Source: Zizania palustris
Taxonomy: Eukaryota > Streptophyta > Magnoliopsida > Poales > Poaceae
NCBI GenBank assembly: GCA_019279435.1
Contig: JAAALK010000082.1
Coordinates: forward strand, 83,114,989 to 83,178,988
Direction: 5' to 3'
Length of the DNA stretch: 64,000 nucleotides
Below are positions 9,380-20,874 of this stretch, piece by piece. The stretch's first letter is position 1. Each line of letters opens with the position of its first letter. Under the pieces are notes generated by a model that was not told the DNA's origin, did not search any database, and saw only the letters and a program-made list of their open reading frames with translations. A program made the translations under genes and the position numbers.

Positions 9380-11341
9380 TGTAGGACCGAAAGTAGCAAC
9401 CAGAGGGGGGGTGAATGGGCGCCTTTAAAAATTCTTTCGAATCAATGGCCTGTTCCCAATACCCAAAGCACCTCAAAAAACTACGCAGCAGAAAATAAAC
9501 AGAAGGCCTAAGTCTAAAGGTTTCTAACCTAGAAGCAACTGATGATAAACAGAGAACTGTTAAAGTAGTGCAACTAGGTAGGTGAGTAAAGTATATCAGG
9601 CCTAAACTTCCCAATGCAATGATCTAAGTATATGTAAAGTGAAATGAGAAGTTACTGTCCAAATTTTGTCTCCTGTTCGGAACTTGGCGAAGCCTGCTTT
9701 GCCCGTCGAGGTCTGCTTCGGAGATGTTGATGAAGCTTGCTTCGGAGGTCAGTTGTGAATCTTGTCCGAGATGCCGAAGGTGTTTCGGTCTATCCTAGTT
9801 CGAAGGAGCAGGGAGCGAAGTATGCTTCGGGGCGAAGTGACAGAGTCGGAGCCTGATTCGATGTGAATACTTCGAAGACAATACTTCGAACACAACTTCG
9901 AACCGGAAGCTTCGAAGCAAAATCTTCGAACAGAAAGCTTTGAACACAATACACAAACGGACAACCTTCGAACAAGGAAGCGAAGCCTGTCACACGACAG
10001 AAAACCAAGTCCGAAGCCTATACTCTACCTCCGAAAAGAGCAAGCTTCGAAAAGAGAAGCGAAAGGTGACACGCCACACAAAAGTCAGTGCGAGGCCTAT
10101 CGGAACTACAAGCTTCGAACCCAACTTCGAAAACTATCGAGGTATGGACTTCGAACAGCTAGAGTCGAACCCCCCTTCGCACTGTCATTCGAAGTATGCG
10201 ATGCTGTCCGTTCAGAAAATGCTTCGAAGCTTAGCAACACAGGGGGCAAACCGAAAATCGAAGATCGAACGAAGCCTTCGAAGATGTTAGATCGAAGCCT
10301 GCCTCACGGAGCTGAGGGGCTTCGAACAGAGGAGGGCTTCGCCAGAAACACAGCCAGAAAAGGTGATAGAGCCTGTCAGCTTCGATCAAAAAGCTGTGCA
10401 GTAGAAGGTAAAAAGCTGCACAGTGCACTGTAGCTGCAGAAAGGGAGTACTACTTGCAACAGCAAGAACTAGTACTACTAGCGTGAAGAACACACCCAGC
10501 CGAAGCTTCCAAAGCCTCAAAATCATGGGAAAACTTGCTATGCGAATGAAATGTAGCCATTAAAAACTTTGCAGATGCTGCACACAACGAAATAGGACCT
10601 TTACTGCAACATTAAATGCAAGGCATTAAACACAGGAGTAAAAACTTCCTGGCGGCGCAAGCAAGGAACAGGAGAAGAGAGAGGCAAGGCAAGAGACAAA
10701 AAGTGACCCAATAGAGTGGATTTGATTTCAGCCAAAAGGGTTAGTCCAAACCCTAGGGATTGGGGTCCTATTTATAGGCTGCCCAACACTAGGAATATTC
10801 TACCAGCCCCTTAGGGTTTTTACAGACGCAAGAATAAAGGAAAAGACTCTACTGCCCTTAGGAATTTTACAGACACGACTGACTGACTGTGGGCCTAGAG
10901 TTACAGATGACTTATCCGGAAGCTAAGTTTTCGTAGCGACTATGGCTTCTCTTCTGGACAGTCAGATACAGAATCAATGGTTGTCAGTTTTACGCCGAAA
11001 CTGACAAAGCCTCCACCGGCTTTGCACCAGGTACCCGGATTGGGCCGGCCCGACTCCGCAGCTCTCTCAGCCCGGCAATCGCTCACCGCCCGTGTACCTG
11101 AGTCAGTCCTGGTCAACAGCCCAGTGGGTCTTCTACTGCTTCTGGCCCATGCACCCGGATTGGGACAGCCCGACTTCGCAGCCTCCTCTGCCCGACAGTC
11201 GCTCGCTGCCCGTGTACCTGAGTCACACGCGGACCATGAAACAGCAGATCTCCTCTCTTCTTTTGTCCTCTTTGACTATCGTTGACAATGACTCATCACT
11301 TCTGGAGCCATGAGGCCCACGCTATTCAGCATGACTCCTCA
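9380..11341 (-). repeat. S2 3' LTR
   Basis: 1962-bp LTR. Outer ends match S1 and S3 (TGTAGGACCGAAAGTAGC and the ...CTCCTCA end), and it carries the GTCAGTTT/AAACTGAC hairpin near 10983-11005 and the duplicated CG-rich unit at about 11030-11225. The middle is unique to S2: a dense TTCGAA cluster at about 9680-10350. The minus-strand TATA-like box is at about 10768-10780. Confidence 0.9.
9690..10350. repeat. TTCGAA-rich block in the S2 3' LTR
   Basis: About 15 copies of the palindrome TTCGAA in roughly 650 bp, many as GCTTCGAA or CTTCGAAC, where well under one is expected by chance. The block is present in both S2 LTRs and absent from the S1 and S3 LTRs. Confidence 0.85.
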
Positions 11342-12652
11342 ATCTCCCCCTTGATGAGTGCATTGTCAACACTTCACTTCTTTAGCTCTTCAGAACCCGC
11401 GAACAAATGTGGAAACACGAAAACAAAACACACGAAAACAGAGAATAAGAAAAATAAGGTAAAAGTTTAACCCTAATGACCAAAAGCCAAAACAAAAGCA
11501 AGAAACGGTCATTATGGTTAACCAAAACATAAAAGCTCAAAATGAGTGTGAGTTCAGAACAACAAGGATATTAACAGAGTAAGAACTCCCCCTTAAACTC
11601 TGATCCCAAATTTTCTCCCCTTGTTGACAAGTGAACTCATCAAGCACTCAAAAGAGACACAGACTCCCCCTGAAATGCAACTCCCCCTCAAAATATGCAG
11701 TGAATTCAACTGGAGTGCAGAAGGAGTGTAGAAAGCATGCTTCTCAGATATGATTGACTGCAATTACAACATCTAACAGATATAGCAAAAGAGATACTGT
11801 CTAAGATACATGGCATGATCAGTGCAATAGATGATATCTAAAGAAAGTCAGTAGCACGCATTTTTCAGTTTTGGCAAACAAAGGCATCACCACATTTTCT
11901 AGTTAACAAGCAAGGTAAAGCATGAGATGCAAAAACTAACTGATATCTACCAAGATAAGCATTGTCCAAAAACAAAGTGCTTCAGCAAACTTGTTATCAC
12001 TTCAATTTTCAAGCTGTTTCTTTTCCCTTTTTCATTTTTGCCAGGGGTTATTTGCATGTCAAACCTTATGCTGACCGACCAAGTCAAGCCTAGGCCAGAA
12101 ATGGACCATCAGAAGCTTAAGACATTGGTCTTGGCATACACTACAGTGTCCTAGTTCATACCAAAGTGCTATGGTACGCAGTCTAGAACAATGCAGTGCG
12201 ACAAGACAAACCCACCTGGATCTTTTCAATTTTAAGCATAAAAAGGCATGGAATTTTCATTTTTCTGGTTTATAGCATATTTCCATGATTAAAGCATACA
12301 GATGTCCAAGTTGCATATTTGCATCCAAGTCAGGAACTAGCTACAAGGCATGTAACAGATAGCAAGAACATTCAGCCTACGCATGCTAGTTACCAGAAGC
12401 AATGGTGATCATTTTTAATTTTAAAGCATAAAAGCCATGCATATGACAGATATCAGACATATCATTTGAACTGAAGCAAAGCGTGATCATCGACAAGTAA
12501 TCAAAAGCATGTACCAGCTAGAATAAGTAGAGCAGTTCAATCATATAACAGAAGCAAGCTCAAAAGTGTGATATGTGAATATGCAAGATATGAACACACA
12601 CAGAAAGACTCAAGAAAAGAGTAAAGAAGAAAGAAAACTGACGCAAACTATC
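11342..12652 (-). promoter_or_regulatory. S2 3' non-coding region with multiple polypurine tracts
   Basis: The minus strand has AAGGGGGAGAT at the LTR boundary and further GGGGGAG-like tracts near 11584, 11615, 11666 and 11685. The rest, up to the pol stop, is AT-rich and aligns with the same interval in S1 and S3. No gene seen. Confidence 0.8.
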
Positions 12653-15600
12653 CTAAAAAGGATACACAACACCCAAATCCCCTCGTAAACGCTCAAATGT
12701 AGACTGATCTAGGGGTTTGGTGAAAATATCAGCCAACTGATGATGGGTATCAACATGAACAAGGTCAATGACACCTTTCTCATATTGATCCCGCAAGAAG
12801 TGAAAGCGCACATCAATGTGTTTGGTTTTTGAATGGAGACACGGGTTTTTCCCTACACTAATTGCACTGGTGCTGTCGCAAAACAATGGAACCCTGGTAG
12901 GAAAGAACAACCCAAAATCTCTCAAAGTGGAAATCATCCAAACCAACTGTGAGCAGCAGCTAGCAGCAGCTACATACTCAGCCTCTGTGGTCGAAAGAGC
13001 AACTCCAGATTGCTTTCGAGACGACCAAGATACAAGAGACGAACCAAGAAACTGGCAGGTACCGGAAGTCAACTTGCGATCCAACCGGCACCCACCAAAG
13101 TCAGCGTTCGAAAAGCCAGATAAATCAAGGAAAGATGATGCTGAATAGTAAAGACCAAGATCAGGCGCATAGGTAAGATACCTGAAGATGCGCTTGACAG
13201 CCTGCCGATGAGACGCGCGTGGTGAAGACTGGAAACGCGCGCAAAGTCCCACGGCGAACTGTATGTCCGGTCTTGTTGCAGTCAAGTACAACAGCGAACC
13301 GATCATCCATCGAAACTCCCTTTCATTGACCTTGACGCCGCTCTCATCCTTGTCCAGACCCCCAGAAGTGCCCATCGGGGTCATCTGCGGCTTCAATTCA
13401 CCACCAAAGTCAAATTTCTTCAACATGTCACGAGTGTACTTACCTTGGTGGATGAAGGTGCCGTCCTTGGTCTGCTTGATCTGGAGCCCTAGAAAGTACT
13501 TGAGCTCACCCATGAGGCTCATCTCGAACTCGCTGTGCATCTGCTCAGAAAACTTGGACACAAGATCATTAGTAGTACCGCCAAAAATAATATCATCCAC
13601 GTAAATCTGAGCGACTAAAAAATCTGAAGCATCTCTGAGCAAGAAGAGAGTCTTATCCACAGAACCCATCACAAAGCCCTTCCCCAACAAAAATTGCTTC
13701 AACCGGTCATACCAAGCCCTGGGGGCTTGCTTCAACCCGTATAAAGCTTTGTGCAACTTAAAAACATGTCGAGGAAACTTAGGGTTCTCGAACCCGGGGG
13801 GCTGCCTAACATAAACTTCCTCCTCTATGAACCCGTTCAGAAAAGCACTCTTAACGTCCATTTGAAAAAGCTTAAAACCCTTCGAAGCGGCAAAAGCTAA
13901 AAGAATGCGAATGGACTCCAGACGGGCAACAGGGGCGAATGTTTCTTCAAGGTCAATACCTTCCTTCTGGCAATAACCCTGGGCAACTAATCGAGCCTTG
14001 TTGCGCACCACAACCCCATCTTCACCTTGTTTGTTCTTGAATACCCACTTGGTGCCTATGGGGTTGCATCCTGGTGGTGGCTCAACTAATGTCCAAACCC
14101 GATTGCGGACAAAATTCTCAAGCTCTTCTTGCATAGCATTAATCCAATTAGAATCAGAAAGAGCATGAGAAATGTCTCTGGGCTCAAAAGATGCAACAAA
14201 TGCAGATTCAGCAAACACAGCAAGAGAGGCAGAAGAACGCAAAGTTCTCTCAGTCAAATCACCAATGATGAGCTCTGAGGGATGGTCACGCTGAACTGCT
14301 CGGGTTCCCTGGTGATCTGAAGTCACCTCACCGGAGTCAGTAACAGGCACCTCTGGACTCGACTGAGGGGGCTCGATCGAAGTGGAAGACATGATCAGTG
14401 GTCCGCCCTCATCATCAGTCGAAGTCTCAGAAGGTGTGGGCTCTGCGGGGGATGCAGAAGGCCCACCCTCATCAGCAGCTGGAGTATCCTCATCTTCCTC
14501 GAAGATGGACTCTCCGAGCTCATCATCACCAGAAAGCTCAAAAGAAGGGGTCAAAGAAGGCAATGACTCATCAAATGAAACCTCACAAGTCTCGACAAGC
14601 AACTGGGATTCGAGATTCCAAACACGGAAGCCTCGAGAATGCAATGCATAACCAAGAAAAACACCATCCCAGCAACGAGACTCAAACTTGTCCAAATGCC
14701 CTCCCTTCTTGAGCACAAAGCATTTGCAGCCAAACGCTCGCAAGTGGCTTACCTTGGGTTGTCTGCCGAACCGCAATTCATATGATGTCTTACCAAGGTA
14801 AGCTCTAAGAAAAATGCGGTTGGCCAGATAGCAAGCCGTGTTCATGGCTTCAGCCCAAAAACGCCTAGGAGTCCTGTGCTCATCGAGCATCGTCCTGGCC
14901 ATCTCGACTAGCGTGCGGTTCTTTCCTTCCACAACGCTGTTCTGTGGAGGAGTGTAAGGAGATGAAAACTGATGGTCCAGACCCTGATCACTACAGAAGC
15001 TGACGAACTGAGAGTTCTTGAACTCAGAGCCGTTGTCGGAGCGAATTGCTCGCATCCGACCATTATTCTCATTTTTCAGCTTCAAAATCAGGTCATGAAC
15101 AAATTGAAAAGTTTCATCCTTAGACTCCAAGAAGAAAACCCACGAGAATCGAGAAAAGTCGTCAACAATTACAAGTGCATACCACTTCCCACCGACTGAG
15201 CGTACCCGAGCTGGACCTACAGTGTCCAAATGTAAAAGCTCGCCCGGATATGAAGTCATCACTTGAGTCACAGGTGAGTGAGAAGCGGCAACCATTTTCC
15301 CATGACGACAGGGATGACAAACTAGATCCTTCTCCATTTTAAGCTTGGGCAATCCTCGGATGAGGTCCATGGAGCTTAACCTGACTAGCAGATCAAAACT
15401 CAAGTGACCTAACCTCCTATGCCACTTCCAGAGCTCAGAAGAAGATCCAGCAATCAAACAGCGAGAAGGGCCAAAAGAACTAGAGAAATCAATTCAAAAA
15501 ACTTTACCGAAAGGTAAAATCTGACAAACCAAAGACCCTCTAGAATCAACCACAGAAGAATTGCCCTTCTTAAAACGCACTTCCAAACCATCCTCAAGAA

Positions 15601-15844
15601 GTCGCGAAACAGAAATCAAGTTGAAGTTCAAATTTTTAACCAAAGCAACATTCTTTAAAGAGAAATGATCTGAAATGCGAATTGAGCCTATGCCACTTAC
15701 TTTCCCTTGACCGCTGTTCCCGAATGTGATGTACTCTTTGGAGCTCGGGGGAGTGAGACTGGAGAACCATCTGCGATGTCCTGTCATGTGGCGAGAGCAT
15801 CCTGAGTCCATGATCCAAACATCCTCCAATCCCCGGTCCTGCAC
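12653..15844 (-). pseudogene. S2 pol: protease, integrase, reverse transcriptase, RNase H
   Basis: Two parts in one frame, separated by a single stop at 15494. The upstream part (116 residues) has the protease motif MDSGCSRHMTG. The 934-residue part has the integrase HHCC zinc site (HRRLGH...CHPCRHGK) and DDE core (LDTVGP, RSDNGSEF, NSVVEGKNRTL), reverse transcriptase with FQMDVKSAFLNG and YVDDIIFG, and RNase H ending in the KHIDVRFHFLRD region. Against S3 the stop corresponds to a CGA-to-TGA change, and integrase (GVVERK to SVVEGK) and RNase H (SDADFGG to SNADFGG) differ at otherwise conserved positions. Together these indicate a decayed copy. Confidence 0.9.
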
Positions 15845-15846
15845 AA

Positions 15847-17054
15847 TCAGTGTCTGTAAGTGGGAGCAAATGGTCCGGCACCAGGTTTAGCAAAGGAGCT
15901 AAACCAGTGTCGAGCCATCTGCTCAAAAGATGGAAAGCAAAAACCATCAAAAGAGTTCAGACCAAAACGTGGCTCAAAGCGCGGTCCTCGGTTCTGCCTA
16001 ACCCTGCGGCCGTGAGGTCCAAGACCGTAGCCAACACGGCCTGGAACTCTGCCGGAACGAACACCACCAACTGGAGCACGGGCAAGAAAGCCGTCTCCTC
16101 TACCACCACCTACACGACGCGGCCTAGCCTCCAGCCTCTCCCCGCGCCGAGGAACACGCAGTCTACCATCCTGCTGGTAGAACTGCTCCTGATCACTACG
16201 AGCCCTCTCTGCTCTCTCAACCCGCTTCCTCCTAAAGCAGAATTCCGCAAGATGCCCGTCTCTCTGACAGTACTCACAATGATAGGTGGGCTTCTTGGGA
16301 TGTGGTTGAGGCTTGGGATGTTTGGGCTTGGTAGTGTTTGGTGTGGTCTTCTTGGGTTGAGAGGGTCCAGGAAGAGAGTCTAGAGAAGAGTGGAGGTGTT
16401 TGGGCTTAGGAACCCAGATAGGCTTCTTGGGTGGAGCTTTGGGTGGTTCATGAATCACCCCATCCTTGGGCTGACAAGCCTGGGAGGACTCAGTGGAGTG
16501 AGTCTTGGGATACCTCTGCTCTGGAGTCATTTTACTCCACTCCACTGCCCGGCTAATGGCACTCTCAAAGTATGCCTTGGTGTAGGTGTAACCTACCCCA
16601 AACACATCCTGCCTCTTGAACTGCTGGATCATCATGCCAAGCTGTGGCTCTCTGGCACTGATCCAACTCAGGATAGAACGGAGGTAAAAGTTCTCATTCT
16701 GAGAATCTGCTAGTTCCTGTCTCAAGGAAGCTAGAACCTCCACCTGAGACAAGCAGGTCTCACACTCACTCTCTATTTGGACAGACTTTTCGGCTTTTAG
16801 CTTGATCAACTCTATTCTAAGAGACAGACAGTTCTCACAGATAGTGGGTGGAACTGACAGTGTCTCAAGCTCTAGCCTAGTCTGGGCAAGCTCAGCTCTC
16901 ATTCTTTCCAAATTACCCAAATGCTCATCGCCCTTGGATTTCAGCTCAGCTAAGGCAGCTAGATGAGATGGGCAATCAACACAAGGTGCGACGACAGTGG
17001 CTTGAGCATCTTTCAGCTCCAGCTGAGCGCTTTCAAGCTCAGTGGCCAAAGCGT
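15847..17054 (-). pseudogene. S2 gag, C-terminal half
   Basis: This half carries the coiled-coil region, the WISAREPQLGMMIQQFKRQ block, the proline-rich KPIWVPKPKH block, the second zinc knuckle (CEYCQRDGHLAEFC) and an arginine/glycine-rich tail ending two bases before the pol frame. It is cut at 17054 by S3; the first half resumes at 29333 going right. The tail and stop/pol overlap are laid out as in S3. Confidence 0.88.
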
Positions 17055-17059
17055 CCCTG
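17055..17059. repeat. Target-site duplication of S3 (left copy, ccctg)
   Basis: ccctg lies directly before the S3 terminus and again at 29328-29332, after which the S2 gag resumes. This fixes S3 as the younger insertion. Confidence 0.92.
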
Positions 17060-19497
17060 TGTAGGACCGAAAGTAGCGACCAGAGGGGGGGTGAATGGGC
17101 GCCTAAAAAATTCTTTCGAATCAATGGCCTGCTCCCAATACCCAACGCACCTCGACAGACTTAGCAAGGAAAAGTAAACAGATCAACAAGACCTAAAAAG
17201 ATCTAGCCTAAAAACAACCAGTGTCCTAATCGAAAAGACACCCACACAGTGCTAACAGGCAGATTAAATAAAGCATTCAAATCATGACAGATCAAACTTC
17301 ACAGAAATAAATCATCACAGCAATTTATCTGAGTTTGAGAGGTTACTGTTCAAAGTTGTCTCCTGTTAGGTACTTGATGAAGCCTGTGCAGAGCGAAGCA
17401 TTAAGAGAGATGTGTAATGAAAAAATGTTTCCAAGAAAAGTATTTCAGAGTAAACTCATCTAACACTGATAGAAATTGTTCATTCAGGAATTAGTTAGAG
17501 AGAAAGATATATCCAACATTTTTGAGTTCTGTTAGATAATTACTGAAGCAGGTTCAGTAATAAAACTAACAACTTCTTCACAGCTATTTCAGATAACTGC
17601 AACTTAAAAAGTTAGGCAGGGGACAGAACAGGGACAACTCTAAAAAGCAAGACTGGACAAACAAAACTCTGACAGATTAAAGTAGAACTTGCTCTTTGTC
17701 TGATTCAAGCACAAAACGAACTGCTAATGTGTAATTAGGAAAAGCAACTTTTCAGTGTGCAGAGAGAACAGATGAACATATTCTATCTTCTCAAACCTTT
17801 TTGTCCAGCCAAAATTGATGAGAAGTGTATCAAAAGATTCGGGTTTCCTTTAAAAGACAACCCTGTACATGCATTGCTGATTGATATGCACTTCAAGTAT
17901 TCAAACAAGTACAAATCATCACAAGATAATGAATCTCTTCAATACTTTTGTTCAGATAAAAAGAACAGGATAGAAATTATAGTATTGAAAAGGTGAGCAA
18001 TAGGACTCAGCAAGTATCTGATAAGGAACAGAGAATAAAGAAGATCAACATATTAGCATCATGATGATAACTCATGTCTCCTGTTCAGATTTTTCAGAAT
18101 AATTGCCTAGGAAGGCACATGAAACTTACACCAGGAGAAAACTTATTATACAGATTAAACTAGATCCACAAGTTGACAACTGAAATAGTACATGATCATG
18201 AATATTGACTATTCAGACATACATACAAAGATGTGATGAAAGTGAACAAAATAACACCACCATTTTCTGCATTCAGGTTAGCACTCAAGATTTCTATCCT
18301 CTAAACTGATAGTCAAAAGACCTCTACTCTGTTGATTTCATCTGTGATGAACTAGAGCAGTATCCCTGACTTAGTGAGGATGAACCAGAAAAGAAACAAA
18401 CAAAACAGATCTGAAAACAGAAATTGATTACTTCAAGTAGTGTAAGCTGAATAGATGTATTTCAGATTGTTTCAGCGTACTGTTCTGTCTTTTCCAGCAG
18501 GAAAGTTCATTTCAGAAGCAATACTGCACTTTTGATGAACAAGAACATCATGAAGAAAAGGTTTAAATAGATTGCAAACTTCGAAAATGGAACATTGAAA
18601 TGATGATCAACAAGAGTTATAAAGGCTCCAGATTCAAACACAACATCTATCAAACAGTCTCAAACAGGAATCTCAAAAGTGAGTCAAAGGAAGAAGAACT
18701 CGTACGCTACAGCACTTGAGAGACCATCGCTGAATCCAGTTTTCTGTAGCATTGTGGAACGATGAACAGGCAAAAGCTGTACAGAACAGGACTGAAAATC
18801 AGAGAAAAATATCTGAGGCACCAAGTGTTTTGTGATTAGGTAGCTCCTAAATGTTCAGCCAAAAAGATAGTAAACCCTAACCCTAGGGATTGGGGCCTAT
18901 TTATAGGCAGCCCAATAAAAGGGTAAAATGCAGAAATACCCCTGGGGTTTTTACAGATGCTGAAAATAAAAGGAAAAGACTAAACTGCCCTTAGGATATT
19001 TTTACAGACTCGACTGACAGACTGTGGGCCTAGGGACAAACTAGTAAACTCCTATTTACAGATGACTTATCCGGAAGCTAAGCTTTCGTAGTGACTACGG
19101 CTTCTCTTCTGGACAATCCGATGCGAGATCAGCGGTCGTCAGTTTTTCGCCGAAACTGACAAAGCCTCCACCGACTTTGCACCAGGTACCCGGATTGGGC
19201 CGGCCCGACTCCGCAGCTCTCTCAGCCCGGTAATCGCTCACCGCCCTTGTACCTGAGTCAATCCTGGTCAACAGCCCAGTGGATCCTCTGCTGCTCCTAG
19301 CCCATGTACCCGGATTGGTCCAGCCCGACTTCACGGCCTCCTCTGCCCGACAGTCGCTCGCTGCCCATGTACCTGAGTCACACGCGGCCCAGACGCAGCA
19401 GGTCTTCTCTTCTCATTCCAGTCCTCTTTGACTATCGTTGACAATGACTCATCACATCTGGAGCCATGAGGCCCACGCTATTCAGCATGGCTCCTCA
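17060..19497 (-). repeat. S3 3' LTR
   Basis: 2438-bp LTR, the longest of the set. Ends and the CG-rich block (about 19135-19380, two units of GTACCCGGATTGGGCC...GTGTACCTGAGTCA form) are shared with S1 and S2, while the A-rich centre (about 17200-18880) is its own. Minus-strand TATA-like CCTATAAATAGGCC at about 18895-18908. Confidence 0.93.
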
Positions 19498-20874
19498 ATC
19501 TCCCCCTTGATGAGTGCATTGTCAACACTTCACTTCATCTTCTCTTCAGTACCTGCAAACAACTGTGGAAACACGAAAACAAAGCACAAGAAAACAAAGA
19601 AGAAGAAAACAAAGTAAAAGTTTAACCCTAATGACCAAAAACCGAACAAAAGCAAGAGACGGTCATTATGGTTAACCAAAGGTAAAAACTCAAAATGAGT
19701 GCAGTCTCAGAAACATCAACAAGGATATCAAAAGAGTAAGGACAAATGGGACAAAAACTCCCTCTGAAACAAATCCCAGAGAAAGCCAAAACTCCCCCTT
19801 AAACTCTTATACCAAAATTTCTCCCCCTTGTTGACAAGTGAACTCATCAAGCACTCTACAAACGACACTGACTCCCCCTGAAATGCAACTCCCCCTCAAA
19901 ATATGCAATGAATGCAACTGGGGTGCAGGTGGAGTGTAGAAAGCATGCTTCTCAGATATGATTGACTGCAATTACAACATCTAACAAGTATAGCAAAAGA
20001 CATACTGTCTAAGACACATGGCATGATCAGTGCAACAGATGATATCTAAAGAAAGTCATTAGCACGCATTTTTTAGTTTTTGCAAACAAAAAGCATCACC
20101 ACATTTTCCAGTTAACAAGCAAGGTAAAACATGAGATGCAGAAGCTAACTGATATCTACCAAGATAAGCATTGTCCAAAACATAGTGCTTCAGCAAACTT
20201 GTTGTCTTTTTAATTTTCAGGCTTTTTCATTTTCCTTTTTCATTTTTGCCAAGGGTTATTTGCATGTCAAACCTTATGCTAACCGACCAAGTCAAGCCTA
20301 GGCCAGAACTGGACCATCGGAAGCTTAAGACATTGGTCTTGGCATACACTACACTGTCCTAGTTCATACCAAAGTGCTATGGTAAGCAGTCCAGAACAAT
20401 GCAATGCGACAAAGCAAACCCACTTGGATCTTTTCAACTCAAGCATAAAAGGACATGGAATTTTCATTCATTTTTGATTTTTTATCATTTTATAGCATAT
20501 TTTCCATGTTAAAGCATAAAGATGTCCAAGTTGCATATCTGCATCTATGTGATGAACTAGCTACAAGGCATGTAACAGATAGCAAAAGCACTCAGCCTAC
20601 ACATGCTAGTTACCAGAAGCAATGGTGATCATTTTTCAAGTTTAAAGTGTAAAAGCCATGCATATGACAGATATCAGACATATCAAATGAACTGAAACAA
20701 AGCATGATCATCGACAAGTAATCAAAAGCATGTACCAGCTAGAATAAGTAAAGCAGTTCAATCATATAACAGAAGCAGGCTCAAAAGTGTGATATGTGAA
20801 TATGTATGATATGAACACACACAAAAAGACTCAAGAAAAGAGTAAAGAAGAAAGAAAAACTGACGCAAAATATC
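19498..20874 (-). promoter_or_regulatory. S3 3' non-coding region with multiple polypurine tracts
   Basis: Polypurine tracts on the minus strand at 19498-19510 (CAAGGGGGAGAT next to the LTR) and near 19790, 19820, 19872 and 19889. The remaining 900 bp is AT-rich, alignable with S1 and S2, without a supported gene. Confidence 0.82.

Noticed and set aside
10977..11313. Open frames in the LTR CG-rich block (also at 19095, 28925 and 31930)
   Set aside because: They follow the duplicated CG-rich LTR unit; the translation is arbitrary repeats and occurs in every Sirevirus LTR in several frames.
14382..14712. S/P-rich plus-strand frames opposite S2 and S3 pol
   Set aside because: Shadows of the acidic/serine-rich linker of pol on the other strand.
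17757..17996. 79-codon open frame in the S3 LTR (and 27587-27826)
   Set aside because: Identical in both LTRs because they are copies. No known domain, no start context, and it is antisense to LTR transcription.
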